Assembly (NCBI RefSeq): GCF_023282985.1
Contig: NZ_JAGQDC010000001.1
Span: forward strand, 248,001-312,000
Direction of reading: 5' to 3'
Origin: Serratia silvae
GTDB taxonomy: Bacteria > Pseudomonadota > Gammaproteobacteria > Enterobacterales > Enterobacteriaceae
DNA: 64,000 nucleotides
In this document: piece after piece, positions 22,196 through 32,136 of the stretch
Numbering within the stretch: position 1 is the first letter of the stretch
Layout of the letters: each line of letters begins with the position of its first letter
The notes under the pieces: model-generated
The model's database searches: none
What the model saw: only the letters and a program-made list of their open reading frames with translations
Told to the model about the DNA's origin: nothing
Translations under genes and position numbers: made by a program

Positions 22196-23350
22196 ATGTT
22201 TGAACCAATGGAACTAACCAATGACGCGGTGATTAAAGTCATCGGCGTCGGCGGTGGCGGTGGCAACGCCGTTGAACACATGGTGCGCGAGCGCATCGAA
22301 GGTGTTGAATTCTTCGCCGTTAATACAGACGCTCAGGCGCTGCGTAAAACGGCAGTTGGCCAAACCATCCAGATTGGTAGCGGTATTACCAAAGGTCTGG
22401 GTGCAGGCGCGAACCCGGAAGTGGGTCGTAATTCAGCGGAAGAAGACCGTGAAGCCCTGCGCGCCGCTCTGGAAGGTGCAGACATGGTCTTCATTGCGGC
22501 TGGCATGGGTGGCGGTACCGGTACCGGTGCTGCACCAGTGGTGGCAGAAGTAGCAAAAGATCTGGGTATTCTGACCGTGGCCGTGGTGACCAAGCCTTTC
22601 AACTTTGAAGGCAAGAAGCGCATGGCATTCGCTGAGCAGGGTATCGCCGAGCTGTCCAAGCACGTGGACTCACTGATCACCATCCCGAACGACAAGTTGC
22701 TGAAAGTTCTGGGCCGTGGCATCTCTCTGCTGGACGCGTTCGGCGCGGCCAACGACGTGCTGAAAGGTGCGGTGCAGGGTATTGCCGAACTGATCACCCG
22801 TCCAGGCCTGATGAACGTCGACTTTGCTGACGTGCGCACCGTGATGTCCGAAATGGGCTACGCGATGATGGGTTCTGGCGTCGCCTGTGGCGAAGACCGT
22901 GCCGAAGAAGCGGCGGAAATGGCGATCTCCAGCCCACTGCTGGAAGATATCGACCTTTCCGGCGCCCGTGGCGTGTTGGTCAACATCACCGCTGGCTTCG
23001 ACCTGCGTCTGGATGAGTTCGAAACCGTGGGTAACACCATCCGTGCTTTCGCTTCCGACAATGCGACCGTGGTAATCGGTACCTCGCTGGATCCGGAAAT
23101 GAACGACGAACTGCGCGTGACCGTAGTCGCGACCGGTATCGGTATGGACAAACGTCCTGAAATCACCCTGGTAACCAATAAACAGGCCAGCCAGCCAGTG
23201 ATGGATCACCGTTACCAGCAGCATGGTATGTCACCGCTGCAGCAGGAAGTGAAACCTGCCGCCAAGGTGGTGAACGATCAGAGCGCGCAACCAAACAAAG
23301 AGCCTGATTATCTGGATATCCCGGCCTTCCTGCGTAAACAGGCAGACTAG
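22196..23350 (+). CDS. ftsZ: cell division GTPase FtsZ
   Basis: Tubulin homologue that forms the Z-ring. 384 residues. It shows the GTP-binding [12 protein letters not shown] signature (about residues 103-114), the T7-loop [11 protein letters not shown], a variable linker (about 317-368), and the conserved C-terminal peptide [16 protein letters not shown] that binds FtsA, ZipA and ZapD. GGAGAG precedes the ATG at 22196. Confidence 0.98.
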   Translation: MFEPMELTNDAVIKVIGVGGGGGNAVEHMVRERIEGVEFFAVNTDAQALRKTAVGQTIQIGSGITKGLGAGANPEVGRNSAEEDREALRAALEGADMVFIAAGMGGGTGTGAAPVVAEVAKDLGILTVAVVTKPFNFEGKKRMAFAEQGIAELSKHVDSLITIPNDKLLKVLGRGISLLDAFGAANDVLKGAVQGIAELITRPGLMNVDFADVRTVMSEMGYAMMGSGVACGEDRAEEAAEMAISSPLLEDIDLSGARGVLVNITAGFDLRLDEFETVGNTIRAFASDNATVVIGTSLDPEMNDELRVTVVATGIGMDKRPEITLVTNKQASQPVMDHRYQQHGMSPLQQEVKPAAKVVNDQSAQPNKEPDYLDIPAFLRKQAD

Positions 23351-23390
23351 GAATAAGCTGATAATTTGGAATCTCCGCTCTTTGTGCTAA

Positions 23391-24371
<981 letters not shown>

Positions 24372-24387
24372 GCTGCCAAGACGTCAA

Positions 24388-24915
24388 TTACTTATCACGA
24401 CCGGTCTCGTTGGCTCTCTCTCCTGCCAACGAGGCCAGTCGTTCCAACACCTTACGTAATCTTTCAGGGCTCTGCGCCGCCAATCCCCGTAATGCATCCG
24501 CACTTTCCAGGCTCAAATGACGCATAGGCACCTCCGTTTGCTGGCCATTTTCCGTGCTTTTGCCGTGGTTTTGTACCTGGCTGCTGCCTTTTGCCATCAA
24601 CGAAGGATTAATCCTGATGTCGATTGACGACAAAGATGGTAGAATTTGCGCTCGTAGTGCGGATAGCAGGCTGGGTTGTTCATAGCGTAAGCGCATCATC
24701 CAACTGGCATTGGCGGTTTCCAGCACTAAAATACCCTGTCTGAAGTTGGCGACACGGCACCAAGGGTGCAGCTGAGCGGGCAATAACCCCTTCACGGCAC
24801 GATTGAGTTTCAGTAGCGCAGTGGCGCGTTGCTGAACGTTATGCAGCGGTCCTTTCTCTGTTGCAGACGCGTCGTCAAACAGGATATCTAATAATTGTGG
24901 ACGGCTATCGCGCAT
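24388..24915 (-). CDS. DUF721 family protein, DciA-like
   Basis: 175 residues. The central part carries the DUF721 pattern: LLPAQLHPWCRVANFRQGILVLETANASWMMRLRY, then a helix rich in leucine and SSIDIRINPSL. The C-terminal third is low in conservation and contains a basic tail. DUF721 includes DciA, the ancestral DnaB-helicase operator that phage-derived DnaC replaced in E. coli; E. coli has no gene at this position. The start lies only 26 bp from the divergent secM start. Assignment as a functional DciA is an inference; it may be a retained but non-essential relic. Confidence 0.7.
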   Translation of the reverse strand: MRDSRPQLLDILFDDASATEKGPLHNVQQRATALLKLNRAVKGLLPAQLHPWCRVANFRQGILVLETANASWMMRLRYEQPSLLSALRAQILPSLSSIDIRINPSLMAKGSSQVQNHGKSTENGQQTEVPMRHLSLESADALRGLAAQSPERLRKVLERLASLAGERANETGRDK

Positions 24916-24941
24916 AATGGGCTCCGGCGGATAATAAACAC

Positions 24942-25475
24942 GTGATCGGTATTCTAAATCGTTGGCGACAATTTGGCAGACGTTATTTCTGGCCTCATCT
25001 CCTGTTGGGGATGGTAGCGGCTACGCTTGGCGTACCGCAAAATCTGTCCGGCACCGTCGATCAAAGCGCATTACCGAGCACCTCGTCCAGTCTTAACCGG
25101 CAAAATTCCGTCAGTCACGCCTTCAACAGCTTGGCGTTACTGCAAGAAGTGCATCGTCGCCCAACGTTTAACGTTGATTACTGGCACCAGCATGCGCTTC
25201 GAACCGTCATTCGTCACCTCTCTTTTGCTCTGGCACCTCAGGCCGTCTATGCCCGGGTGCAGGAAGCGGAGACCGTTGCGGTTGAACCTCCATTACAGGT
25301 GGCTCAGCTTGCCCTGCTCTCCACGCTCAATGCGCTACTGACGCACGAGCCAAAACCACCGACTATCATTCGTGATACCCATCACCCCATCGTTCCTTCT
25401 TTGGCGCAGCATCATGCCGGGCTGTGGCTCGCTCAGGTGCAAGGTATTCGCGCCGGGCCGGCAGCCCTCGGCTAA
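24942..25475 (+). CDS. secM: secretion monitor SecM (translation arrest peptide)
   Basis: Secreted regulator whose C-terminal arrest peptide stalls the ribosome when SecA activity is low, exposing the secA ribosome-binding site. 177 residues. N-terminus [28 protein letters not shown] is a long signal sequence like that of E. coli; [23 protein letters not shown] is conserved. The GTG start at 24942 matches the GTG start of E. coli secM. The arrest motif ends W162[11 protein letters not shown], but the Phe five residues before Trp is His157 and the residue after Trp is Leu. Confidence 0.92.
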   Translation: MIGILNRWRQFGRRYFWPHLLLGMVAATLGVPQNLSGTVDQSALPSTSSSLNRQNSVSHAFNSLALLQEVHRRPTFNVDYWHQHALRTVIRHLSFALAPQAVYARVQEAETVAVEPPLQVAQLALLSTLNALLTHEPKPPTIIRDTHHPIVPSLAQHHAGLWLAQVQGIRAGPAALG

Positions 25476-25563
25476 TCTTTGCCCTCCGGGCAGCAAAAAA
25501 CAAACAACACAACAGCTTGTTGACGGCCATTATGGTGTCGTCGCGTAAGAGATATAAAGAATC
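25476..25563 (+). promoter_or_regulatory. secM-secA spacer, candidate translational switch
   Basis: This 88-base spacer holds short complementary elements (GCCC/GGGC at about 25483-25494 and CAACA/TGTTG around 25515-25528) before the secA ribosome-binding site. In E. coli an mRNA helix here masks the secA start until SecM stalls. I see the elements but did not fold them. Confidence 0.4.
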
Positions 25564-28275
25564 ATGTTAATCAAACTATTGACCAAAGTTTTTGGTAGCA
25601 GCAACGATCGTACCCTGCGCCGCATGCGCAAAGCGGTTGAGATGATCAACCGTATGGAACCAGACATGGAAAAACTGTCTGACAGCGAATTGCAGGCTAA
25701 GACCGATGAGTTCCGCGCACGTCTGAAAAAGGGCGAAGTGCTGGAAAGCCTGATCCCGGAAGCCTTCGCCGTAGTGCGCGAGGCCAGTAAGCGAGTCTTC
25801 GGCATGCGTCACTTCGACGTACAGCTGCTAGGCGGGATGGTGCTTAACGACCGCTGTATCGCCGAGATGCGTACCGGTGAAGGTAAAACCCTGACCGCAA
25901 CCCTGCCTGCCTATCTGAACGCCCTGAGCGGCCGTGGCGTGCACGTGGTTACCGTCAACGACTACCTGGCCCAGCGTGACGCCGAAAACAACCGTCCGCT
26001 GTTTGAGTTCCTGGGTTTGAGCGTGGGTATCAACTTGCCCGGTATGCCTGCTCCGGCCAAGCGTGAAGCCTATGCCGCAGATATTACATACGGTACCAAC
26101 AACGAATACGGCTTTGACTACCTGCGTGACAACATGGCGTTCAGCCCGGAAGAGCGCGTACAGCGTAAGCTGCACTATGCGCTGGTGGATGAGGTTGACT
26201 CCATCTTGATCGACGAAGCGCGTACGCCGCTGATCATCTCCGGCCCGGCCGAAGACAGCTCAGAGATGTATAAGCGGGTTAACAAGCTGATCCCAAAACT
26301 GATCCGTCAGGAAAAAGAAGACTCCGACACCTTCCAGGGTGAAGGGCACTTCTCGGTCGATGAAAAAGCGCGCCAGGTTCACCTGACCGAACGCGGCCTG
26401 ATCATGATCGAAGAAATGCTGATGGAAGCGGGCATCATGGATGAAGGCGAATCTCTGTATTCACCAACCAACATCATGCTGATGCACCACGTCACCGCCG
26501 CGCTGCGTGCCCACGTGCTGTTTACCCGTGACGTTGACTATATCGTTAAAGACGGTGAAGTCATTATCGTTGACGAACACACCGGCCGTACCATGCAGGG
26601 CCGTCGCTGGTCCGATGGTCTGCACCAGGCGGTAGAAGCCAAAGAAGGCGTAGAGATCCAGAACGAAAACCAGACGCTGGCTTCGATCACCTTCCAGAAC
26701 TACTTCCGTCTTTACGAGAAGCTGGCCGGTATGACCGGTACGGCGGACACCGAAGCCTTCGAGTTCAGCTCCATCTACAAGCTCGATACCATCGTGGTGC
26801 CGACCAACCGCCCAATGATCCGTAAAGATATGCCGGATCTGGTCTACATGACCGAAAAAGAGAAGATCGCGGCGATCATTGAAGATATCCGTGAGCGTAC
26901 CTCCAACGGCCAACCGGTGCTGGTGGGTACCATCTCGATCGAGAAATCCGAAGTGGTTTCCCGTGAACTGACCAAGGCAGGCATCGAACATAAAGTTCTG
27001 AACGCCAAATTCCACGCCATGGAAGCCGATATCGTGGCCAACGCGGGTCAGACTGGCGCGGTAACTATCGCGACCAACATGGCCGGCCGTGGTACTGATA
27101 TCGTATTGGGCGGTAGCTGGCAGAGCGAACTCTCCCATCTGGAAGAGCCGACTGAAGAGCAGATTGCCGAGATTAAAGAGGCTTGGAAAATTCGTCACGA
27201 CGCCGTGCTGGCCGCCGGTGGTCTGCATATTATCGGTACCGAACGTCACGAATCACGTCGTATCGACAACCAGCTGCGTGGCCGTTCCGGTCGTCAGGGT
27301 GATGCTGGTTCTTCCCGCTTCTACCTGTCAATGGAAGATGCGCTGATGCGTATTTTCGCCTCGGATCGTGTTTCTGGCATGATGCGTAAACTGGGTATGA
27401 AGGATGGCGAAGCCATCGAGCACCCGTGGGTCACCAAAGCCATTGCCAATGCGCAACGCAAGGTTGAAAGCCGTAACTTCGATATTCGTAAGCAACTGCT
27501 GGAATACGATGACGTGGCCAACGACCAGCGCCGTGCGATCTACAGCCAGCGTAACGAATTGCTCGACGTGTCCGACGTGAGCGAAACCATCAACAGCATC
27601 CGCGAAGACGTGTTCAAAACCACCATCGATAGCTACATTCCGCCGCAGTCGCTGGAAGAGATGTGGGACGTGAAAGGGCTGGAAGAACGCCTGAAAAACG
27701 ACTTCGATCTGGATATGCCGATCGCCGAGTGGCTGGATAAAGAGCCAGAGCTGCACGAAGAAACGCTGCGTGAGCGTATCATGGCGAAGGCGAAGGAAGA
27801 TTACCTGCGCAAAGAAGAGGTTGTTGGCACCGAAATGATGCGCAACTTCGAAAAAGGCGTGATGCTGCAGACGCTGGACTCCCTGTGGAAAGAGCACCTG
27901 GCGGCGATGGATTACCTGCGTCAGGGTATCCACCTGCGTGGCTATGCGCAAAAGGATCCGAAGCAGGAATACAAGCGTGAATCCTTCAACATGTTTGCTA
28001 CCATGCTGGAATCGCTGAAATATGAAGTGGTCAGCGTGTTGAGCAAGGTTCAGGTGCGCATGCCGGAAGAGGTTGAAGCCCTGGAATTGCAACGTCGTGA
28101 AGAAGCCGAGCGTCTGGCACGTCAGCAACAGCTGAGCCACCAGGAAGAAAACGCCTTGGCGGTCACCGATCCGAACGCTCCGGCTGTCGCCGAACGCAAA
28201 GTAGGGCGTAACGATCCTTGCCCATGCGGTTCCGGTAAGAAATACAAGCAGTGCCACGGCCGCCTGCAAAAGTAA
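25564..28275 (+). CDS. secA: preprotein translocase ATPase SecA
   Basis: Motor of the Sec translocon. 903 residues against 901 in E. coli. Walker A is MRTGEGKT (about 102-109), Walker [16 protein letters not shown], and helicase motif [12 protein letters not shown] lies near residue 510. The C-terminal zinc-binding [14 protein letters not shown] also binds SecB. Regulated from the upstream secM. A strong terminator follows. Confidence 0.98.
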   Translation: MLIKLLTKVFGSSNDRTLRRMRKAVEMINRMEPDMEKLSDSELQAKTDEFRARLKKGEVLESLIPEAFAVVREASKRVFGMRHFDVQLLGGMVLNDRCIAEMRTGEGKTLTATLPAYLNALSGRGVHVVTVNDYLAQRDAENNRPLFEFLGLSVGINLPGMPAPAKREAYAADITYGTNNEYGFDYLRDNMAFSPEERVQRKLHYALVDEVDSILIDEARTPLIISGPAEDSSEMYKRVNKLIPKLIRQEKEDSDTFQGEGHFSVDEKARQVHLTERGLIMIEEMLMEAGIMDEGESLYSPTNIMLMHHVTAALRAHVLFTRDVDYIVKDGEVIIVDEHTGRTMQGRRWSDGLHQAVEAKEGVEIQNENQTLASITFQNYFRLYEKLAGMTGTADTEAFEFSSIYKLDTIVVPTNRPMIRKDMPDLVYMTEKEKIAAIIEDIRERTSNGQPVLVGTISIEKSEVVSRELTKAGIEHKVLNAKFHAMEADIVANAGQTGAVTIATNMAGRGTDIVLGGSWQSELSHLEEPTEEQIAEIKEAWKIRHDAVLAAGGLHIIGTERHESRRIDNQLRGRSGRQGDAGSSRFYLSMEDALMRIFASDRVSGMMRKLGMKDGEAIEHPWVTKAIANAQRKVESRNFDIRKQLLEYDDVANDQRRAIYSQRNELLDVSDVSETINSIREDVFKTTIDSYIPPQSLEEMWDVKGLEERLKNDFDLDMPIAEWLDKEPELHEETLRERIMAKAKEDYLRKEEVVGTEMMRNFEKGVMLQTLDSLWKEHLAAMDYLRQGIHLRGYAQKDPKQEYKRESFNMFATMLESLKYEVVSVLSKVQVRMPEEVEALELQRREEAERLARQQQLSHQEENALAVTDPNAPAVAERKVGRNDPCPCGSGKKYKQCHGRLQK

Positions 28276-28303
28276 GCCGGGTATAGTGAACGTTTAACGG
28301 TAA

Positions 28304-28329
28304 GGGCTCAGCATGCTGAGCCTTTTTTT
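28304..28329 (+). terminator. rho-independent terminator between secA and mutT
   Basis: GGCTCAG CATG CTGAGCC (28305-28322) is a perfect stem with a tetraloop, followed by seven T residues. Confidence 0.85.
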
Positions 28330-28353
28330 AGATGGTAACATCTGGAGGATGCG

Positions 28354-28755
28354 ATGAAGCACCTGAACATCGCCGTAGGGATTATCCGTAACCCGCAGCA
28401 GGAAATCTTCATCACACGCCGCGCTGCTGATTCGCATATGGCGGGTTTCTGGGAGTTCCCCGGTGGCAAGATTGAGCAGGGCGAAACGCCGGAGCAGGCA
28501 TTAGGCCGCGAACTGCTGGAGGAAACCGGCATCCACACTAATCAGGTACGGTTATTGGACGTACTGGAGCACCGTTTCACCGATCGGATCGTGACGCTGA
28601 ATTTCTACCTGGTGGAGGATTGGGCGGGTGAACCCTATGGCCGTGAAGGCCAGCCGATGCGTTGGGTGAAGCAGGCCGACCTGCGTGAGGAAGAGTTCCC
28701 CGAAGCCAACGTCAGTATCATCAAACTGTTGGTGGCGCAGGCCAGTGCCGCGTAA
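28354..28755 (+). CDS. mutT: 8-oxo-dGTP diphosphatase MutT
   Basis: Removes oxidised dGTP from the nucleotide pool to prevent A:T to C:G transversions. 133 residues. The Nudix box is complete: GGKIEQGETPEQALGRELLEETGI (G-x5-E-x7-REL-x-EE-x-G). CTGGAGG is 5-6 bases before the ATG. In E. coli it is part of secM-secA-mutT; here a terminator stands between secA and mutT, so readthrough or a separate promoter is needed. Confidence 0.95.
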   Translation: MKHLNIAVGIIRNPQQEIFITRRAADSHMAGFWEFPGGKIEQGETPEQALGRELLEETGIHTNQVRLLDVLEHRFTDRIVTLNFYLVEDWAGEPYGREGQPMRWVKQADLREEEFPEANVSIIKLLVAQASAA

Positions 28756-28761
28756 TGCATT

Positions 28762-28785
28762 TTAGGCCTGGGCTACCAGGCCTAA
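28762..28785 (+). other. stem-loop downstream of mutT
   Basis: TTAGGCCTGG and CCAGGCCTAA are perfect 10-base complements around GCTA. No T-run follows, so it may be a weak terminator or an mRNA-stabilising hairpin. Confidence 0.5.
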
Positions 28786-28814
28786 TAACACCACTTTAAA
28801 GATCCTTATCTTAC

Positions 28815-28899
28815 TCGACTCGTCCATGAGCCTCGCCCTTTCAGGGCCGCTGCAAGCAGCGTTCAAATCGGTTCCTGACCGATTTGTCGTTCACTCCAA
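28815..28899 (+). repeat. partial repeat core overlapping the 3' end of yacG
   Basis: About 85 bp that closely match the interior of the repeat at 29083-29277 (shared GGGCCGCTGCAAGCAGCG followed by TTCAAATC-GTTCCTGAC-GATTTGTC), but without the ATACCC/GGGTAT ends. Its distal part supplies the last codons and stop of yacG on the minus strand. Confidence 0.75.
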
Positions 28900-29063
28900 T
28901 CTTCGCTTTCATTCAGCTCATTATTGCTGGGAATGCGTTTCTCTTCATCGGCCCATTCACCGAGATCGATCAACTGGCAGCGCTTGCAGCAGAACGGGCG
29001 ATGCGGGCTGACTTCCCCCCAAACCACGCCTTTGCCACAGGTTGGGCATTTTACTACGGTCAT
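28863..29063 (-). CDS. yacG: DNA gyrase inhibitor YacG (zinc finger)
   Basis: Small zinc protein that binds GyrB and inhibits gyrase. About 66 residues with the four cysteines [12 protein letters not shown] and [24 protein letters not shown] chose the ATG at 29063; another in-frame ATG lies six bases upstream (29069), also with a usable AGGGAG. The C-terminal residues ([10 protein letters not shown]) differ from E. coli (SEEPKQ) and are encoded by repeat-derived DNA. Last gene of coaE-zapD-yacG. Confidence 0.92.
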   Translation of the reverse strand: MTVVKCPTCGKGVVWGEVSPHRPFCCKRCQLIDLGEWADEEKRIPSNNELNESEDWSERQIGQEPI

Positions 29064-29082
29064 ATTCATTCCTTTCTCCCTC

Positions 29083-29277
29083 ATACCCGTCGCCTTTCAA
29101 GCTGCAGCGTTGTGCACAACTCGGCCCATCCCTGGGCCTCACCCCTTCGGGGCCGCTGCAAGCAGCGTTCAAATCTGTTCCTGACAGATTTGTCACTCAC
29201 CCCAGTCACTTACAAAAGTAAGCTCCTGGGGATGAGTGAGCTTGGTGCCTAGCTGCAACTTGAAATTCATAGGGTAT
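29083..29277 (+). repeat. ATACCC/GGGTAT palindromic repeat, copy 2 (about 195 bp, full size)
   Basis: Longest copy. Ends are ATACCCGTCGCCTTTCAAG and CTTGAAATTCATAGGGTAT. The interior contains nested inverted repeats: GGGCCTC/GGGGCC, GCTGCAAGCAGC, ATCTGT/ACAGAT, and ACTTAC/GTAAG inside CACCCCAG/CTGGGGATG. It lies between yacG and zapD, just before the yacG ribosome-binding site. Confidence 0.8.
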
Positions 29278-29296
29278 AAAAGGTTAATTTCATATG

Positions 29297-30049
29297 CTAG
29301 CAACAGGCCAGCTCAAAGGTTAGACGCTCTGGCACTGTGCCGTTTTCGCTGTCTAGCGGCAGGAAACGGATGGCATAGCGCGTCTTGTGGCCGGAAATCT
29401 GCGGGTAAAGCTGGTAAGCCAGATTAATACGTAAGCGTAACAGATCTGCACCCTCGGCGTTATCTTGGAAGAAGCCGTTGAGACTGATCTGATTGCGAAA
29501 CGGCCCGGCCTGGCGCACCAGATCCAACACGACGGTCAGCGCCTGATTCAAGGGTTCGAGGGTTTGCAACCAGTCTGCCACGTCCGCATCACGCTCATGC
29601 TGTGCCACGTGCATCCACATATGCAGCGTAGGCAAATCAAAGCTGCAACAGCCGCCAGGGATGCTCAGACGTTGACGAACCAGGCTAATCAGCCGATCTT
29701 CACGCAGCGCCTGGCCCATACGCGGGGCAGACATCAGCGCAGATGCACAGCCTTTCAACCGGCTGCGAAGCTGATTGACCACCGAGATATCGACACCGGG
29801 CATTTCTGCCCACTGTAATAATTTCTGCTGCTGGCGTTCCAGCTCTTTGAGTAGTTCGGTGCGTACTTCGCCACGTTCCAATACGTCCAGCAGGTCTGCA
29901 ACGGTACGGAAAAAGGTCAGGGCGATAGCGGTTTCGCTCAGTGCTCTTTGGCCATGCAACTGTTGTAATAAAAACTCGATCCGCAGCCAGGTGCGCATTT
30001 TTTCATTTAACGGGTGTTCAAAGAGAACGGTCGGGGAAGCGTCACTCAT
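29297..30049 (-). CDS. zapD: cell division protein ZapD
   Basis: Formerly yacF; binds the FtsZ C-terminal peptide and bundles FtsZ filaments. 250 residues, mostly helical in its first half, starting [30 protein letters not shown], which is the family signature. The ATG overlaps the coaE stop (ATGA), so the two are coupled. The 195-bp repeat separates it from yacG. Confidence 0.95.
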   Translation of the reverse strand: MSDASPTVLFEHPLNEKMRTWLRIEFLLQQLHGQRALSETAIALTFFRTVADLLDVLERGEVRTELLKELERQQQKLLQWAEMPGVDISVVNQLRSRLKGCASALMSAPRMGQALREDRLISLVRQRLSIPGGCCSFDLPTLHMWMHVAQHERDADVADWLQTLEPLNQALTVVLDLVRQAGPFRNQISLNGFFQDNAEGADLLRLRINLAYQLYPQISGHKTRYAIRFLPLDSENGTVPERLTFELACC

Positions 30050-30669
30050 TCGGTGTGATCCTGTCGGGTCGCTGAGGTTGCCAGCTCAAGATAGTGTTGA
30101 TGCAATGCGGCGACATGGGATTCAATTCCTTGTGCGCTACCGCTATTGTCAATTACGTCATCCGCCACGGCCAGGCGTTGTTCGCGCGTGGCCTGTGCAG
30201 ACAGAATATTCAGCGCCTGCTGGCGGCTGATACCGTCGCGGGCCATGGTTCTGGCCAATTGTGTTTCGCTGTCGACATCCACCACTAAAACGCGGTCGGC
30301 ACGATCTTGCAGGCCGTTTTCTACCAGCAAGGGCACTACCCATAGTACGTAACAACTCTGAGCGTTGGCTAGTTGGCGTTGCGTTTCCCGCTGGATCTGC
30401 GGGTGCAGCAACTGGTTTAGCCAGCGCTTTTCGCCTGGATCGCTGAAGATCCGCTGGCGCAAAGCCGCACGGTTGAGGGATCCGTCCGCCAGCAACATTT
30501 CATTACCAAAATGTGCCGCAATGGCGTCCAATGCCGGGGTTCCAGGCTCAACAACCTGGCGAGCAATGATATCTGCATCCACAATGGCCACGCCAAAACG
30601 AGCAAAGGCGTTGGCAACGGTGGACTTACCGCTGCCGATACCGCCGGTTAATGCTACTAGGTAGGCCAT
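30046..30669 (-). CDS. coaE: dephospho-CoA kinase
   Basis: Last step of coenzyme A synthesis. 207 residues with the P-loop [17 protein letters not shown] near the N-terminus, followed by [13 protein letters not shown] and the lid region [20 protein letters not shown]. First gene of the coaE-zapD-yacG unit. Confidence 0.96.
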   Translation of the reverse strand: MAYLVALTGGIGSGKSTVANAFARFGVAIVDADIIARQVVEPGTPALDAIAAHFGNEMLLADGSLNRAALRQRIFSDPGEKRWLNQLLHPQIQRETQRQLANAQSCYVLWVVPLLVENGLQDRADRVLVVDVDSETQLARTMARDGISRQQALNILSAQATREQRLAVADDVIDNSGSAQGIESHVAALHQHYLELATSATRQDHTE

Positions 30670-31031
30670 GGTCGAAGGGGATCCTGATATTCACCAAAAA
30701 TAATAAACGAATCATAAAGCGATCGCGCAGAAGTGCAAGCGGGTGCGTGCGACTTGCCCTGCGCTTGGCGTTTTGAGTGGGATATTTGAGCAGCGGCATT
30801 GGGAAAGTGAGGCGGCAATCACATTGGGGTTTAGCAGGTAAATTTGTGGGATTGTACCGTAAATAAAGGCGAAATCGCAGTCTTGCCGAGCGATTATTAG
30901 TGCGTATGATAACACCACTGGAACTGGCAATAACAATACCCGTCGCCTTTCAAGCTGAAACTTGAAATTCATAGGGTAGTGGTTCGAAATCCCCTTGCGA
31001 TCCGTCGCCAAAAACCAGGAAATCATAAGTC
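30670..31031 (+). promoter_or_regulatory. coaE-guaC divergent region with candidate guaC promoter
   Basis: 362 bp without a gene. A good sigma-70 candidate for guaC is TTGCCG at 30883-30888, a 16-bp spacer, and TATGAT at 30905-30910. A 43-bp hairpin repeat lies between it and the guaC ribosome-binding site. Nothing else recognised. Confidence 0.5.
30936..30978 (+). repeat. ATACCC/GGGTA minimal repeat, copy 3 (about 43 bp), in the guaC leader
   Basis: Only the two ends remain, fused. TTTCAAG (30948-30954) and CTTGAAA (30961-30967) form a 7-bp stem with a 6-base loop; TACCC (30937-30941) and GGGTA (30974-30978) form an outer stem, leaving a symmetric 6/6 internal loop. Confidence 0.75.
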
Positions 31032-32075
31032 ATGCGTATTGAAGAAGATTTGAAGTTAGGCTTTAAAGATGTGTTGATCCGCCCAAAGCGTTCCACGCTG
31101 AAAAGCCGCTCGGAAGTTGAACTGGAGCGCCAGTTTACCTTCAAACATTCAGGTTGGAACTGGTCCGGTGTGCCGATTATTGCCGCCAATATGGACACGG
31201 TTGGCACCTTCCGCATGGCCGAGGCCCTGGCATCCTTTGACGTTCTTACCGCCGTCCATAAACACTACACCGTTGAGCAATGGGCCGAGTTTGTTCAGCG
31301 CTCGTCCGAATCCGTGTTGCGTCATGTGATGGTGTCTACCGGTACTTCCGAAGCCGACTTCGTCAAGATGAAGCAGATCCTGGCGCTTTCCCCGGCGTTG
31401 AAATTTATCTGTATCGACGTAGCCAACGGCTATTCCGAACACTTTGTTGCCTTCCTGAAAAAAGCCCGTGAAGCTTGCCCTAGCCATGTGATCTGCGCGG
31501 GTAACGTGGTTACCGGTGAAATGGTGGAAGAGCTGGTGCTGTCCGGTGCCGACATCGTCAAGGTTGGGATTGGCCCTGGTTCGGTCTGTACCACTCGTGT
31601 GAAAACCGGCGTGGGTTATCCGCAGCTTTCCGCAGTGATCGAGTGTGCCGATGCCGCACACGGCCTGGGCGGGCAGATTGTCAGCGATGGCGGCTGTTCT
31701 GTACCGGGCGATGTGGCGAAAGCCTTTGGCGGCGGTGCAGACTTTGTCATGCTGGGCGGAATGTTGGCCGGGCACGACGAGTGTGAAGGCACCGTAGTGG
31801 AAGAGAACGGTGAGAAATTCATGCTGTTCTACGGTATGAGCTCAGAGTCTGCCATGAAACGCCATGTGGGTGGGGTTGCTGGCTACCGTGCGGCAGAAGG
31901 CAAAACCGTCAAGCTGCCACTGCGTGGTGAAGTTGAGTTCACCGTGCGCGATATTCTCGGTGGTCTACGTTCGGCCTGTACTTACGTGGGCGCGGAGCGT
32001 CTGAAAGAGCTGACCAAACGCACCACCTTTATCCGCGTGGCGGAGCAGGAAAACCGCGTTTTCGGCAGCAAGTAA
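31032..32075 (+). CDS. guaC: GMP reductase
   Basis: NADPH-dependent conversion of GMP to IMP. 347 residues, E. coli length. IMPDH/GMPR-family TIM barrel with the active-site cysteine in [21 protein letters not shown] and the phosphate-binding SDGGC. CCAGGA is 10-12 bases before the ATG. A hairpin repeat in the leader sits 54 bases upstream of the start. Confidence 0.97.
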   Translation: MRIEEDLKLGFKDVLIRPKRSTLKSRSEVELERQFTFKHSGWNWSGVPIIAANMDTVGTFRMAEALASFDVLTAVHKHYTVEQWAEFVQRSSESVLRHVMVSTGTSEADFVKMKQILALSPALKFICIDVANGYSEHFVAFLKKAREACPSHVICAGNVVTGEMVEELVLSGADIVKVGIGPGSVCTTRVKTGVGYPQLSAVIECADAAHGLGGQIVSDGGCSVPGDVAKAFGGGADFVMLGGMLAGHDECEGTVVEENGEKFMLFYGMSSESAMKRHVGGVAGYRAAEGKTVKLPLRGEVEFTVRDILGGLRSACTYVGAERLKELTKRTTFIRVAEQENRVFGSK

Positions 32076-32090
32076 CTGCCTGGCTTTGTA

Positions 32091-32108
32091 GGGCGCAGCA
32101 ATGCGCCC
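32091..32108. terminator. stem-loop between convergent guaC and hofC
   Basis: GGGCGCA GCAA TGCGCCC is a perfect 7-bp stem with a tetraloop. No T-run is present on either side, so termination strength is uncertain. Confidence 0.5.
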
Positions 32109-32136
32109 GTATCAAACAGTGCGAAAATAGAGAGCA

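Noticed and set aside
28957-29196. 79-codon minus-strand frame overlapping yacG and the 195-bp repeat
   Set aside because: Formed mostly by repeat DNA and the wrong frame of yacG.
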